Source of the DNA: Methylotenera versatilis 79
GTDB taxonomy: Bacteria > Pseudomonadota > Gammaproteobacteria > Burkholderiales > Methylophilaceae
Direction: 5' to 3'
DNA: 64,000 nt
NCBI RefSeq assembly: GCF_000384375.1
Contig: NZ_ARVX01000001.1
Span: 1,984,001-2,048,000, forward strand
Numbering within the stretch: position 1 is the stretch's first letter; the number at the start of each line of letters is the position of its first letter. The notes below the pieces were generated by a model. The model was not told the DNA's origin. It did no database searches and was given only the letters and a program-made list of their open reading frames with translations. Both the position numbers and the translations under genes were made by a program. Shown here piece after piece: positions 18,577 through 29,104 of the stretch.

Positions 18577-19530
18577 ATGTCTGACCCAAATCAACAAGAT
18601 AGTAATTGGCAACAACAAACCATCGAAAAGTTGGCTTTATCTGGCTTAAAAGAACAAAAAAGCACTAGACGCTGGGGTATCTTTTTTAAAGTATTAACGT
18701 TTGGATATTTGTTTATCCTTCTGTTCTATTTTTTAGGCTGGCTTGGCGGCGGTAAAACGGCGACGGGTGAACACACAGCTTTAATCGAAATTTCTGGCGT
18801 GATAGAAGCGGGCGGTGAAGTCAATGCCGATTCTGTCATGAGCAGCTTAAGCGATGCCTACGATAACAAAGGTACAAAAGGCATTATTTTTCGCATCAAT
18901 AGTCCAGGCGGTAGCCCAGTGCAAGCAGGTATTATTTACGATGAAATCAGACGCCAAAAGAAACTGCATCCCACTATTCCAGTTTATGCGGTAGTAGAAG
19001 ATATTTGTGCATCTGGCGGCTATTACATTGCAGCAGCGACAGATAAGATTTATGTAGATAAAGCCAGTATTGTCGGCTCAATCGGCGTGTTAATGGATGG
19101 CTACGGTTTTACCGAAGTGATGAAAAAGGTAGGGGTAGAGCGCCGATTATTAACCGCTGGTGAAAACAAAGCCATGTTAGATCCTTTCTCACCGGTTAAC
19201 CCAAAACATCAACAACTAGCGCAAGCCATGCTGAATCAAATTCATGAACAGTTTAAAACAGTAGTACGTGAAGGTCGTGGCAAACGTTTAGTGGAAGATA
19301 ACGAAACGTTTAGTGGTTTATTTTGGAGCGGTGAGCAAAGCATTAAAATCGGTTTGGCTGATGCATTAGGTAGTGCGGATTACGTCGCACGTGAAGTGAT
19401 TAAACAAGACGAAATAGTAGACTTTACTTACCAAGACTCGATTGCAGACCGCTTTGCAAAACGCTTAGGCGCGAGTATGGCTAAATCGGTTGGCTTGGAT
19501 GCGATGGTTAAAGGGATTACGTTAAGGTAG
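18577..19530 (+). CDS. Signal peptide peptidase SppA-type S49 protease
   Basis: The 317-residue protein has an N-terminal membrane anchor (about 34-57) and a periplasm-facing S49 protease domain. The catalytic serine is Ser146 in CASGGYY and the catalytic Lys is Lys198 in AGENKAM, giving the Ser/Lys dyad of short SppA enzymes. It degrades residual signal peptides in the membrane (family knowledge). AGGAAA precedes the ATG, and the gene begins 9 nt after the Rieske gene. A 20-bp palindromic repeat lies 20 bp after the stop. Confidence 0.92.
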   Translation: MSDPNQQDSNWQQQTIEKLALSGLKEQKSTRRWGIFFKVLTFGYLFILLFYFLGWLGGGKTATGEHTALIEISGVIEAGGEVNADSVMSSLSDAYDNKGTKGIIFRINSPGGSPVQAGIIYDEIRRQKKLHPTIPVYAVVEDICASGGYYIAAATDKIYVDKASIVGSIGVLMDGYGFTEVMKKVGVERRLLTAGENKAMLDPFSPVNPKHQQLAQAMLNQIHEQFKTVVREGRGKRLVEDNETFSGLFWSGEQSIKIGLADALGSADYVAREVIKQDEIVDFTYQDSIADRFAKRLGASMAKSVGLDAMVKGITLR

Positions 19531-19549
19531 TAATTTAGATTACCGAATG

Positions 19550-19569
19550 ATTCCTGCGAAAGCAGGAAT
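19550..19569. repeat. dRS3-like palindrome (ATTCCTGC-GAAA-GCAGGAAT)
   Basis: This is a perfect 8-bp inverted repeat around a GAAA tetraloop, followed by CCATTTATTGGG. The ATTCC-N-GGAAT arms and GCGAAAGC core resemble the ATTCCCGCGAAAGCGGGAAT family (neisserial dRS3 and similar repeats elsewhere). Only this copy was noticed in the window. It may also act as a termination hairpin for the rluC-S49 run. Confidence 0.65.
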
Positions 19570-19599
19570 CCATTTATTGGGTTTTGTTGTAAGTTGTAA

Positions 19600-19926
19600 T
19601 TATTCTTTACTTCTACTTTTGAATTTCAGTCCGATTACACGCAAGATGCTGGGGTTAGAATGGTTATCAAGTGGCCATGAGAGAGTGCCGACTGGAAAGT
19701 ACTTGGCTGGGTTGCGCCCAGTGACCGCAACGTAACAAAATAGAAAGTTTATATAAACGAAAAGCAGACCAGAAATAAAGCTCTCCGATTGACCTGGAAA
19801 CGATGTAGGGAGTCCATTTAGCAATTGCTCGAAAGCAAACCAGCTAGCGAAAATTAGACAAAAAAAGTATATGAGTGCCAGACATCTTACCCACCTCGCT
19901 ACTTTTTCACGCTCATTAAGTTTCAC
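19600..19926 (-). CDS. Small membrane protein, unrecognised
   Basis: The 108-residue protein starts at GTG with AGGA upstream. It has two likely membrane helices, about 12-34 (VRCLALIYFFCLIFASWFAF) and about 50-68 (FISGLLFVYINFLFCYVAV). A conserved-looking motif GRNPAKYFPVGTLSWP follows, and the tail is basic. The coding character (charged N-terminus, two helices, polar tail) is protein-like rather than random. No family was recognised. It lies alone between the dRS3-like repeat and pgi, on the pgi strand. Confidence 0.55.
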   Translation of the reverse strand: MKLNEREKVARWVRCLALIYFFCLIFASWFAFEQLLNGLPTSFPGQSESFISGLLFVYINFLFCYVAVTGRNPAKYFPVGTLSWPLDNHSNPSILRVIGLKFKSRSKE

Positions 19927-19968
19927 AATAGTATGTCCTAAATTTTGCTAACTCATATTAATACTAGG

Positions 19969-19995
19969 TGGTGAGAAAGCTTTGTTTGCTCACCA
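19969..19995 (-). terminator. Possible hairpin after pgi
   Basis: TGGTGAG / CTCACCA form a 7-bp stem with a 13-nt loop, 9 nt past the pgi stop on the minus strand. There is no clear T-tract, so a terminator role is tentative. Confidence 0.35.
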
Positions 19996-20003
19996 TGCAA
20001 AAC

Positions 20004-21656
20004 TTACTTCAACTCTTTGGTATGGTTTATCAACCCATTCGTTGAGCTATCGTAATTGCTCACTTTTTCATCACTGATTAATTGTGGCAAGATTTGTTTT
20101 GCAATTTGCTTGCCGTATTCCACGCCCCATTGGTCGTAGCTATTAATATCCCACATGATGCCTTGCACGAATATTTTGTGTTCGTATAGCGCAATTAACT
20201 TGCCTAATGTGTTCGGCGTTAACTTGTCGAACAAGATGGAAGTAGTGGGGCGGTTGCCTTCAAATACTTTGTGCGGCAATAATTTTTCCAATTCGTCACC
20301 GCTTAAGCCTTGTTTTTCCAACTCAGCACGCGCTTCTTCTTTGGTTTTACCCAGCATTAACGATTGCGTTTGTGCAAAAAAGTTAGCCAATAGAATTTTG
20401 TGATGCGCGTAGCCGTGTTTGCCGATTGCATAATGGCTGTGCACTGGCATTAAAAAGTCAGCAGGCACAATTTGCGTGCCTTGATGAATTAATTGATAGA
20501 ACGCATGTTGGCCATTGGTGCCAGCCTCCCCCCAAATTACAGGGCCAGTTTTATATTTTACTCGGCTGCCATCGCGGCAGATAAATTTGCCGTTACTTTC
20601 CATATCTGCTTGTTGCATATAAGCAGGGAAGCGTGCCATTCCTTGGTCGTAAGGCAAAATCGCATGCGTATCCACATGAAAGAAGTTGTTATACCAAATG
20701 CCGATTAACGCCAAAATCACTGGCATATTTTGCTCTAAGGGTGCAGTTTTGAAATGGTTGTCCATTTCATGCGCGCCATCTAATAACGCTTCGAAATTGT
20801 CCATGCCAACATATAAGGCAATACTTAAGCCGATGGCAGACCATAATGAATAGCGGCCGCCGACCCAATCCCAAAACGCGAACATATTGGCGGTATCAAT
20901 ACCAAAATCGGCCACTGCTTTTGCATTGGTAGATAAAGCCACAAAGTGTTTAGCCACATGGCTATTCTCTTTAGCCGCATCTAAGAACCAAGTTCTAGCC
21001 GTTGTGGCATTAGTCATGGTTTCTTGTGTGGTAAATGTTTTTGAAGCGACGATAAATAAGGTCGTTTCTGGATTACACTTTTCCAGCGCACGCATTAAAT
21101 GCGCGCCATCAATATTCGATACAAAATGGATGTTAAGTTCTGGGCTAGCGTAAGGTTTTAACGCGTCGCACACCATCACAGGGCCTAAATCAGAGCCGCC
21201 AATACCGATATTTACGATATCAGTGATGCGTTTGCCTGTGTAACCTTTCCAGCTGCCGTTGCGTACTTTCTCTGAAAACTCCCGCATTTGTTTCAGCACC
21301 GCGTTAACATCAGGCATGACATCTTTGCCATCTACATAAACCGGCGTGTTACTGCGATTGCGCAACGCAGTGTGCAATACAGCGCGATTTTCAGTGATAT
21401 TGATCTTTTCACCTGCAAACATTTTATCGCGCCATTGTTCGATTTTGGCTTCGCGCGCCATTTGAAACAGCAAAGGCAGCGTTTCATCGGTGATGCGATG
21501 TTTAGAGTAATCAAACAGTAAGTCAGCAAATTTTAAGCTGTATTTATCAAAGCGTTTTGGGTCTGTTGCGAATAAATCGCGCATATGTAAAGACTCTATT
21601 GATTTTTGGTGCGCACAAAGTTTTTGCCAAGCGGGGAATTGAGTAAGAGTTGTCAT
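20004..21656 (-). CDS. pgi: Glucose-6-phosphate isomerase
   Basis: Pgi interconverts glucose-6-phosphate and fructose-6-phosphate, linking gluconeogenesis or the RuMP cycle to glycogen synthesis. The 550-residue length is standard. Family signatures are [46 protein letters not shown] and the C-terminal [17 protein letters not shown]. The gene follows glgB on the same strand after a 218-bp gap that contains a large inverted repeat. It is the hexose-phosphate entry point of the cluster. Confidence 0.97.
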   Translation of the reverse strand: MTTLTQFPAWQKLCAHQKSIESLHMRDLFATDPKRFDKYSLKFADLLFDYSKHRITDETLPLLFQMAREAKIEQWRDKMFAGEKINITENRAVLHTALRNRSNTPVYVDGKDVMPDVNAVLKQMREFSEKVRNGSWKGYTGKRITDIVNIGIGGSDLGPVMVCDALKPYASPELNIHFVSNIDGAHLMRALEKCNPETTLFIVASKTFTTQETMTNATTARTWFLDAAKENSHVAKHFVALSTNAKAVADFGIDTANMFAFWDWVGGRYSLWSAIGLSIALYVGMDNFEALLDGAHEMDNHFKTAPLEQNMPVILALIGIWYNNFFHVDTHAILPYDQGMARFPAYMQQADMESNGKFICRDGSRVKYKTGPVIWGEAGTNGQHAFYQLIHQGTQIVPADFLMPVHSHYAIGKHGYAHHKILLANFFAQTQSLMLGKTKEEARAELEKQGLSGDELEKLLPHKVFEGNRPTTSILFDKLTPNTLGKLIALYEHKIFVQGIMWDINSYDQWGVEYGKQIAKQILPQLISDEKVSNYDSSTNGLINHTKELK

Positions 21657-21801
21657 TTATTATTTAAAACAATTGGTTATTCTATATTTTTAATGTGATT
21701 TATCATTAATTATGCAGTGTTTTCGCATCTAACTAATGACACTTAATGTTAATATTTTTGTTAGTAAAACATGTTAATAAAGCGTGTTGAAACTGTTAAA
21801 C

Positions 21802-21853
21802 CATTCATAAAACTTTGTGCTATTCAGAATATATTAATAAAGCTTTATGAATG
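21802..21853. repeat. 15-bp inverted repeat between glgB and pgi
   Basis: CATTCATAAAACTTT (21802-21816) pairs with AAAGCTTTATGAATG (21839-21853) at 14 of 15 positions across a 22-nt AT-rich loop. It lies 22 nt past the glgB stop codon and 146 nt upstream of the pgi start. It could be a weak terminator, an mRNA-stability hairpin or an operator for pgi. Confidence 0.55.
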
Positions 21854-21874
21854 AATGATTAAATCCATTGTTCA

Positions 21875-24049
21875 TCAATTCTTTTTAACAATAATTAAGC
21901 CTGCTAATGGTGGCAGCGTAATCAAAAGCGATTGGTCTCTGCCCATCCAGGCAACATTGTCGCTTTGTAAACCTGCGCCATTGCCTTTATTTCCACCACC
22001 ATAATACGCTGCATCGCTATTAAAAATCTCGGTATATTGGCCTGCTTGCGGCACACCAATTCGGTAATTTTCACGTAACACAGGCGTAAAATTCAACACT
22101 ATTATAGCAAAAGAATTATCCAGCCCATGCCTGATGAAGCTAATAATTGATTGTTCGGAATCATTACAGTCAATCCACTCAAAACCTTGCACATCAAAAT
22201 CTAGTGTGTGCAGGCAGTTAAGGTTAAGGTAATGCTTATTTAGATCGCGTGCAGTGCGTTGTATTCCTCTATGTGATTCATGTTCAAGCAGATGCCAATC
22301 TAGGCTGCGATTCACATTCCATTCAAACCCTTGCGCAATTTCGTTGCCCATAAAATTGAGTTTTTTGCCGGGGCTGGTCATTTGTAATGTCATTAACAAA
22401 CGCAAGTTAGCAAATTTCTGCCAAGAGTCGCCTGGCATTTTGGCGATTAGTGAGCCTTTGCCGTGTACGACTTCATCATGTGAGAACGGTAATACAAAAT
22501 TTTCAGAATAGGCGTAAAGCTGCCCAAAAGTGAGCATGCTGTGATGATATTTGCGATGCACAGGCTCATTTTCAATATAACTCAGCGTGTCGTTCATCCA
22601 GCCCATGTTCCATTTCATGCTAAAACCGAGCCCGCCAAGATAAATAGGGCGCGATACCGCTGGCCATGAGGTCGACTCTTCTGCAATGGTCAGTGCGCCT
22701 GGAAAATCTTGATGGGCGACGATATTCAATTGTTTAAGGAATTCGATCGCCTCTAGATTTTCACGTCCGCCAAATTTATTCGGCAACCATTCACCTGCTT
22801 TGCGTGAGTAATCCAAATAAAGCATCGACGCAACCGCATCTACACGAATACCGTCGATATGAAATTCTTTTAGCCAAAAATAAGCGCTGGAAATTAAGAA
22901 GTTGCGTACTTCATTGCGACCATAATTGAAAATCAACGTACCCCAATCTTGATGTTCGCCGATACGCGGATCTTCATGCTCATATAATGCAGTGCCGTCA
23001 AAACGCGCCAATGCCCAATCATCTTTAGGGAAATGACCTGGTACCCAATCTAAAATCACGCCAATATTCGCCTGATGGCAAGCGTCAATCAGAAACTTCA
23101 AATCATCGGGTGAGCCGAATCGATTGGTTACGCCAAAATAGCCAGTGGTTTGATAACCCCAAGATTCATTGAGCGGATGTTCGGTAATCGGCAGCAGTTC
23201 AATGTGCGTAAAACCCATCTCAACCACATAAGGCACAAGTTCTGCGGCTAAATCACGATAAGTCAGTAATTGGTTATTATTTTTACGGCGCCACGATCCA
23301 ATATGTACTTCGTAACAATTAAATGGTGCATGCAGCCAATCATTGCTGGCGCGTTTGTCTAACCAAGCTTTATCTTGCCATTGGAACGCTTGATTGCTAG
23401 AAATTTTAGATGCTGTTCCTGGACGGAATTCAAATTCGCGCGCGAATGGATCGGTTTTGACTAGTACCGCGTGTGAATGGCGATTGCGGATTTCATATTT
23501 ATAGAGTGAGTCAGTCGTTAAGTGCGGAATAAACAGCTCCCAAACGCCCGTTTCGCCGCGAATACGCATGGGGTTAACGCGACCATCCCACTGATTAAAA
23601 TTGCCCACAACACTGACGCGCTCTGCATTTGGCGCCCAAACGGCGAATCGCACACCTTGTACACCTTGATGTTCAACGATATGCGCGCCAAAGGTGTTGT
23701 AGGCTTGATTTAAACGCCCCTCGCTAAATAGATGCAACTCGTCGTTAGTTAATAAGGGGTTAAAACTATAAGTGTCTATTATTTCTTGCGTTTGATTATT
23801 GGCCTCAACTTTAATCAAGCAAGGTGAAGTTGGCGCAGTTTTGCCTTGCCATTCAAAAAGCCCAGCATCATTAACACGTGCGCATTCAACCCATTTTGAG
23901 TTGATTTTTAAGCTGACTTTTTGCACATAAGGTAAGAATGTGCGAAAGACAAATTGGGCGCCTACTTTATGCAATCCTAAATACGAAAAAGCGTCATGAT
24001 GCTTTGCGTCAAGAATCAGTGAAAAGCTGTGTTCAGATGCGTTAATCAC
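21875..24049 (-). CDS. glgB: 1,4-alpha-glucan branching enzyme
   Basis: GlgB creates alpha-1,6 branches in glycogen. The 724-residue protein starts at GTG. It has an N-terminal GBE/CBM48 module (about 110-210; [20 protein letters not shown]) and a GH13 domain. Motifs are [24 protein letters not shown] (nucleophile Asp), [10 protein letters not shown] (acid Glu) and [14 protein letters not shown] (transition-state Asp). A C-terminal beta-domain completes it. It is divergent from glgC, with a 20-bp near-palindrome in the shared promoter region. Confidence 0.97.
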   Translation of the reverse strand: MINASEHSFSLILDAKHHDAFSYLGLHKVGAQFVFRTFLPYVQKVSLKINSKWVECARVNDAGLFEWQGKTAPTSPCLIKVEANNQTQEIIDTYSFNPLLTNDELHLFSEGRLNQAYNTFGAHIVEHQGVQGVRFAVWAPNAERVSVVGNFNQWDGRVNPMRIRGETGVWELFIPHLTTDSLYKYEIRNRHSHAVLVKTDPFAREFEFRPGTASKISSNQAFQWQDKAWLDKRASNDWLHAPFNCYEVHIGSWRRKNNNQLLTYRDLAAELVPYVVEMGFTHIELLPITEHPLNESWGYQTTGYFGVTNRFGSPDDLKFLIDACHQANIGVILDWVPGHFPKDDWALARFDGTALYEHEDPRIGEHQDWGTLIFNYGRNEVRNFLISSAYFWLKEFHIDGIRVDAVASMLYLDYSRKAGEWLPNKFGGRENLEAIEFLKQLNIVAHQDFPGALTIAEESTSWPAVSRPIYLGGLGFSMKWNMGWMNDTLSYIENEPVHRKYHHSMLTFGQLYAYSENFVLPFSHDEVVHGKGSLIAKMPGDSWQKFANLRLLMTLQMTSPGKKLNFMGNEIAQGFEWNVNRSLDWHLLEHESHRGIQRTARDLNKHYLNLNCLHTLDFDVQGFEWIDCNDSEQSIISFIRHGLDNSFAIIVLNFTPVLRENYRIGVPQAGQYTEIFNSDAAYYGGGNKGNGAGLQSDNVAWMGRDQSLLITLPPLAGLIIVKKN

Positions 24050-24124
24050 AATAATTAATTTCTATAAAATTAGGTTAATTAGACTAGATTATAACCTGTA
24101 TCTAAGCCTATAATTAACTTGTAG

Positions 24125-24153
24125 TTGACACGGATGGACGAACGTTCGTTCAT
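24125..24153 (+). promoter_or_regulatory. Perfect -35 box and 20-bp near-palindrome in the glgB/glgC promoter region
   Basis: TTGACA at 24125-24130 is a consensus -35 hexamer pointing towards glgC. It is followed at once by ATGGACGAACGTTCGTTCAT (24134-24153), which is 18/20 self-complementary with a perfect 12-bp core ACGAACGTTCGT. The shape is typical of a TetR-family operator placed over the promoter spacer and -10 region. No clear -10 hexamer was found. No regulator gene is encoded nearby. Confidence 0.6.
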
Positions 24154-24261
24154 GCTATTTGATAGTAATTTTATTGCCCGATATGGCTCAACCCGATAAA
24201 GGTTAGCAGTCTGCATGACAATAATGTTTATTCTTTATTGACTCAATTTGAGAGGGCAACC

Positions 24262-25542
24262 ATGGCACAAGATATAAATAATTCTCGATTTATTAGCGCG
24301 ATGACCAAAAACACGGTTGCGCTGATTCTAGCTGGTGGACGCGGTAGCCGATTAAAAGATCTCACCAACCGTCGCGCTAAGCCTGCAGTACCATTTGGCG
24401 GTAAATTCCGCATTATCGATTTTCCACTATCTAATTGCATTAACTCGGGTATTCGACGCGTTGGCGTGATTACCCAATACAAATCGCATAGCTTAATCCG
24501 ACATATTCAGCGTGGCTGGAGTTTTTTAAACGGCGAATTCAACGAATATATTGAATTGTTGCCAGCATCACAGCGCAACGATAATGAAGACTGGTATAAA
24601 GGCACGGCTGATGCTGTGTATCAGAATATCGATATTCTGTTATCAAGCAATGCGCAATATGTGGTTATTTTGGCTGGCGATCATATCTACAAGATGGATT
24701 ATGGCCAAATGTTGGCCACGCACGTTAAAAATAATGCCGATATGACGATTGCCTGCTTGAACGTGCCTTTAGAAGAGGCCAAAGGTTTCGGCGTGATGGC
24801 GGTCGATGATGAAGATCGCATTATTGAATTCGCAGAAAAACCGGATCAACCCAAACACATGCCTGGCGATACGACGCAGGCTCTGGCCAGTATGGGCATT
24901 TATGTATTTAATGCGCAGTTTTTATATGAAGAGCTAGCACGTGATGCAGCAGATGAAAACTCTACCAAAGATTTTGGTGGCGATGTTATTCCTTACTTGA
25001 TTTCACGCGCACGTGTTTACGCGCATCGATTCGCAGAGAGTTGTGTAGGCGCAAAAAATGGCTTTTATTATTGGCGCGATGTCGGCACGGTAGATGCCTA
25101 TTGGGAAGCGAACATGGAGTTAACGCGTGTGACGCCAGAACTGAATATGTACGATAACGCATGGCCGATCTGGACATACCAAGAGCAAGTGCCACCAGCT
25201 AAATTCGTATTCAATGATGATGGCAGAACAGGAAAAGCGAGCGACTCAATCGTTTCTGGCGGTTGCTTGATTAGCGGCTCTTGCGTGACCAGTTCTGTAC
25301 TATTTTCAAATGTGCGTGTACATAGTTATTGCGATATTGAAGGTGCAGTATTGTTGCCAAATGTGGTGATACACCGGCACGCTAAACTTAAAAATGTGGT
25401 GGTGGATAAAGGCGTACAAATTCCTGAGGGTATTCAAATCGGCTACGACTTAGCGGAAGACAAAAAGCGTTTTTACGTGTCTGAAAAAGGCACCGTTTTA
25501 GTGACTGCGCCAATGCTGCTTAAGTTGCCCAATGCTACTTAA
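24262..25542 (+). CDS. glgC: Glucose-1-phosphate adenylyltransferase (ADP-glucose pyrophosphorylase)
   Basis: GlgC makes ADP-glucose from ATP and glucose-1-phosphate, the committed and allosterically controlled step of glycogen synthesis. ATG 24262 is preceded by AGAGGG with 5-nt spacing, giving 426 residues; an in-frame TTG at 24238 is less likely. Signatures are [20 protein letters not shown] (nucleotide-binding), [21 protein letters not shown] and [20 protein letters not shown]-terminal left-handed beta-helix follows. It heads a plus-strand run with the GH57, malQ and ROK genes. Confidence 0.96.
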   Translation: MAQDINNSRFISAMTKNTVALILAGGRGSRLKDLTNRRAKPAVPFGGKFRIIDFPLSNCINSGIRRVGVITQYKSHSLIRHIQRGWSFLNGEFNEYIELLPASQRNDNEDWYKGTADAVYQNIDILLSSNAQYVVILAGDHIYKMDYGQMLATHVKNNADMTIACLNVPLEEAKGFGVMAVDDEDRIIEFAEKPDQPKHMPGDTTQALASMGIYVFNAQFLYEELARDAADENSTKDFGGDVIPYLISRARVYAHRFAESCVGAKNGFYYWRDVGTVDAYWEANMELTRVTPELNMYDNAWPIWTYQEQVPPAKFVFNDDGRTGKASDSIVSGGCLISGSCVTSSVLFSNVRVHSYCDIEGAVLLPNVVIHRHAKLKNVVVDKGVQIPEGIQIGYDLAEDKKRFYVSEKGTVLVTAPMLLKLPNAT

Positions 25543-25659
25543 ATTAATAAGTAACTATATAAATGTATCAGCTTTAAATTTATAAATTTTTAGCCAGCTT
25601 AAATATTTTTAAAGTAAATATTTTAGAACACAAACTTTTACAAAAAGTGAACCTTAAAA

Positions 25660-27402
25660 ATGATTAATCAACCTAAATTATTAATTTCACTGTACTGGCA
25701 TATGCACCAGCCAGATTACCGCGATTCAATCTCAGGCGAATACGTATTGCCTTGGACTTATTTGCATGCCATTAAAGATTATTCGGATATGGCTTATCAT
25801 TTAGAGAAGAACCCAAAGGCCAAAGTAAGCTTTAACTTTGTGCCTATTTTATTGGATCAATTAGAAGATTATGCGCAGCAATTTAAAACCAATTGCGTTA
25901 AAGATCCCATATTAAAACTGCTCAGTACCAATGATTTATGGGTCATTACGCCAGAAGAACGTCGCTTGATCAAAGATAGCTGTTTCAAAAGCTATCACGA
26001 AAAAATGTTAAAGCCGTTCCCTGATTACGAACGACTTTACAAGATGTTTGAGTTTTTAACCGAAGATGGTCGTGATGACTTAATCTATTTATCTGGTCAA
26101 TATTTAGCGGATTTATTGGTTTGGTATCACTTGGCTTGGATGGGCGAAAGCGTCCGCCAAAATAATGCTTTTATACAAAACCTAATGACCAAAGGCAAAA
26201 AATTCACCAACGAAGACAGGTTGGCCTTATTTGACTTGATCGGTGAGTTAATCGGTAATTTAATTCCGCGGTATAAAAAATTGGCAGAAACCGGTCAAAT
26301 TGAAATATCCAGCACGCCGCATTACCACCCGATTTTGCCATTATTGCTCGATTTTGAAAGTACGCACGATGCGATGGCGAATGCGACATTGCCCAAAACC
26401 GCCAATTATCCAGGTGGTGAGGCACGTGCAATTGATCATTTAAAAGATGCTACCGCTTCTCATAAACGCCGTTTTGGCATGGCACCCAACGGTATGTGGC
26501 CGTCTGAAGGTGCCGTTTCCAAAGAAAGCTTGTTGTTAATGGCCAACCAAGGTGTGAAATGGGCAGCCTCTGGCGAAGGCGTTTTAGCCAATAGCTTGCG
26601 TAAATCTAATCCTAAAAAAGCCTTATTGTCACGCCACGATTATTTATACAAACCTTATAGTGTGAGCCATGGCGATGATGAAATTATCTGCTTTTTTAGA
26701 GATGACAGACTATCGGACAAGATCGGTTTTGAATATTCAAAAATGCATAGCAGCGAAGCTGTGAGTGATTTCATTCAAACTTTAGAGCACATTTACAACA
26801 CATATCAACGTGAAGAAAACCCTGTGGTGAGCGTGATTTTAGATGGCGAAAACGCTTGGGAATATTATCCATACAACGGGCATTACTTTTTAACTGAACT
26901 TTATGAAGCTTTAGCTAATCATCCTAATATAGAAATGGTGACACAATCAGAAGTGTTGAAAGTCATTAACGCGCCTAGCAAGAGTGCTTACAAAATTCAC
27001 TGTGGTAGCTTGCCAGAGATTTCGGCTGGCAGTTGGGTATATGGCAGCTTTAGTACGTGGATTGGTAGTGTCGATAAGAATTATGGCTGGGATTTATTAT
27101 GCGAAGCTAAAAAATCCTATGACAAAGTATTGAAATCGGGCAAATTAACTGCGGAAGAAAAACAGCGTGCAGAAGATCAGTTGTCGGTCTGTGAAGGCTC
27201 TGATTGGTTTTGGTGGTTGGGTGATTACAATGCGGCAATGAGTGTCAGTAGTTTTGATCAGCTATATCGTCGCAATCTGATGAATTTATATCGTTTATTA
27301 AAATTGTCGATTCCTGAGCATCTGAATGCTTCGATTAGCATGGGCGATAGTCAAGCGGCAAATGATTCAAATAGTGGCACGATGCGAAGAGGGCAAGAGT
27401 AA
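25660..27402 (+). CDS. GH57 family glucanase (alpha-amylase / 4-alpha-glucanotransferase type)
   Basis: The 580-residue protein has the GH57 conserved regions in order: WHMHQPDYRDS at residues 13-23, a middle region with GMWPSEGAVSKES (conserved Glu), CFFRDDRLSDKIGFEYS (conserved Asp), and ILDGENAWEYYPYNGHYF. GH57 enzymes hydrolyse or transfer alpha-1,4 (some alpha-1,6) glucan bonds. No signal peptide is seen, so it should act on cytoplasmic glycogen. It sits between glgC and malQ in the glycogen cluster. Exact specificity cannot be read from sequence. Confidence 0.92.
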   Translation: MINQPKLLISLYWHMHQPDYRDSISGEYVLPWTYLHAIKDYSDMAYHLEKNPKAKVSFNFVPILLDQLEDYAQQFKTNCVKDPILKLLSTNDLWVITPEERRLIKDSCFKSYHEKMLKPFPDYERLYKMFEFLTEDGRDDLIYLSGQYLADLLVWYHLAWMGESVRQNNAFIQNLMTKGKKFTNEDRLALFDLIGELIGNLIPRYKKLAETGQIEISSTPHYHPILPLLLDFESTHDAMANATLPKTANYPGGEARAIDHLKDATASHKRRFGMAPNGMWPSEGAVSKESLLLMANQGVKWAASGEGVLANSLRKSNPKKALLSRHDYLYKPYSVSHGDDEIICFFRDDRLSDKIGFEYSKMHSSEAVSDFIQTLEHIYNTYQREENPVVSVILDGENAWEYYPYNGHYFLTELYEALANHPNIEMVTQSEVLKVINAPSKSAYKIHCGSLPEISAGSWVYGSFSTWIGSVDKNYGWDLLCEAKKSYDKVLKSGKLTAEEKQRAEDQLSVCEGSDWFWWLGDYNAAMSVSSFDQLYRRNLMNLYRLLKLSIPEHLNASISMGDSQAANDSNSGTMRRGQE

Positions 27403-27535
27403 TTCAAATTACTGCTTTATATCCCACGCTTTTTAATAAGCGTATTTAAAACTTCATTTTAAAAAAAGTATTGGTCAGTGTTAAGAAATAAAAATTAGAA
27501 AATAATCAGTTAATTTAAGTTAATAAAGAAATAAG

Positions 27536-29104
27536 ATGAAAAAATCACAACAACGCAAGGCTGGCGTTTTATTGCATATTAGTTCTTTGCCAGATGGCAC
27601 ACTTGGTGAGCAGGCTTTGCAATTTGTGGATTTTTTAAGTGAAACAGGTGTAAGCGTTTGGCAAACGCTACCCTTGAATATGCCGCACGGCGATGGCTCG
27701 CCATATCAATGTTTGAGCGCACATGCGGGTAATCCCGCTTTTATTAACCTTAAAAAACTCGGTGAACATTTAGAAAAAGTCGGCGTGATATCGGCGGCTG
27801 AAAGCCAATTGTATGACGAAAAATTAGTTGCTTTAAATGCAGATTCAGAAGCTAACCCACAGTCAGAAGTTAACCCAAATTTAGTAGTAATTTCCCACTC
27901 AGAATATCGCCAACAAATGTTCGAAAAAGCTTTTGCGGCTTTGTCTCAGCAGGTGGATTCCAGCGAATATATCGCGTACCGAAAGTTTTGCAAAAAACAC
28001 AATAGTTGGTTAAAAGACTTTGCTTTGTTTTTGGTGTTGCATAAACGATTTGACCAAGGCAGTTGGAGTAATTGGCCAGAAGCTTATAAAAAACGTGAAA
28101 CCAAAACACTTAACCTTGCAAAAAAACAACACGCAGCAGAAATTAGCCTGATCCAATTTACGCAGTTTGTATTTTTTGAACAGTGGGGCGCGTTAAAGCA
28201 ATATGCCAACAGTAAAAATATTGCCATGTTTGGCGATATCCCGATTTTTGTAGCGTTTGATAGCGCTGATGTCTGGGCTGACCCGAGCTTATTCAAACTG
28301 GATAAACGTTGCAATATGACGGTGATTGCAGGCGTGCCGCCTGACTACTTCTCAATTACTGGCCAGCGTTGGGGAAACCCACATTACAACTGGAGCGCGA
28401 TGAAAAACCATGGCTTCAAATGGTGGATTCAACGTATGGCGACACAAAATAGAATGTTCGATATGGTTCGTATCGATCATTTTAGAGGCTTGCAAGCCGC
28501 TTGGGAAATCCCAGCAAATGAAGCAACGGCAATGAACGGTGTATGGTGCGAGGCGCCAGGTTATGAACTGTTGGGTGCGATTAAAAAACATTTTAAAAAA
28601 ATGTGTTTAGTGGCAGAAGATTTAGGCATTATTACCGATGAAGTGAATGCGTTAAGGCATCATTACCATCTGCCTGGTATGAAAATATTACAATTTGCAT
28701 TTGGCGGTGGCGATGACAATTTGTACTTGCCACATAATATTGAGCCAAATAGCGTGGTTTATACGGGTACGCACGACAATGACACCAGTTTGGGCTGGTA
28801 TTTAAGTTTAGAAGAACATGCTAAACATCATCTACATACTGTGCTAAATAATTATGAACCAGCGATGCCAGCCGCGTTGATTGATATGGCAATGGCGACA
28901 AATGGGGATTTAGTGATTATTCCGATGCAAGATATTTTAGGTTTAGACACTCAATCACGCATGAATACGCCAGGTACTGTGGGCAGAAACTGGCTTTGGA
29001 AATTTGATTGGCAGCAATTAACACCAGAATTAAAACAGGCATTTGCTGATTCCGTTTTAAGACACGGCAGGGCTAGCGGTATTAACTCCAGCGGTATTCA
29101 CTAA
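27536..29104 (+). CDS. malQ: 4-alpha-glucanotransferase (amylomaltase, GH77)
   Basis: MalQ transfers maltosyl units between alpha-1,4-glucans and releases glucose. The 522-residue protein is typical of the short bacterial GH77 family. Motifs are HISSLPDG near the N-terminus, MVRIDHFRGLQAAWEIP (nucleophile Asp), LVAEDLGIITDEV (acid/base Glu) and YTGTHDNDTSLGWY (third Asp). The stop codon directly abuts the ATG of the ROK glucokinase gene (TAAATG), so the released glucose is probably phosphorylated by its neighbour. Confidence 0.96.
   Translation: MKKSQQRKAGVLLHISSLPDGTLGEQALQFVDFLSETGVSVWQTLPLNMPHGDGSPYQCLSAHAGNPAFINLKKLGEHLEKVGVISAAESQLYDEKLVALNADSEANPQSEVNPNLVVISHSEYRQQMFEKAFAALSQQVDSSEYIAYRKFCKKHNSWLKDFALFLVLHKRFDQGSWSNWPEAYKKRETKTLNLAKKQHAAEISLIQFTQFVFFEQWGALKQYANSKNIAMFGDIPIFVAFDSADVWADPSLFKLDKRCNMTVIAGVPPDYFSITGQRWGNPHYNWSAMKNHGFKWWIQRMATQNRMFDMVRIDHFRGLQAAWEIPANEATAMNGVWCEAPGYELLGAIKKHFKKMCLVAEDLGIITDEVNALRHHYHLPGMKILQFAFGGGDDNLYLPHNIEPNSVVYTGTHDNDTSLGWYLSLEEHAKHHLHTVLNNYEPAMPAALIDMAMATNGDLVIIPMQDILGLDTQSRMNTPGTVGRNWLWKFDWQQLTPELKQAFADSVLRHGRASGINSSGIH

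Noticed and set aside
24137-24150. Resemblance of CGAACGTTCG to the Gram-positive LexA box
   Set aside because: Betaproteobacterial LexA is recalled to use a CTG-N10-CAG-type box; the glg context makes SOS control unlikely.
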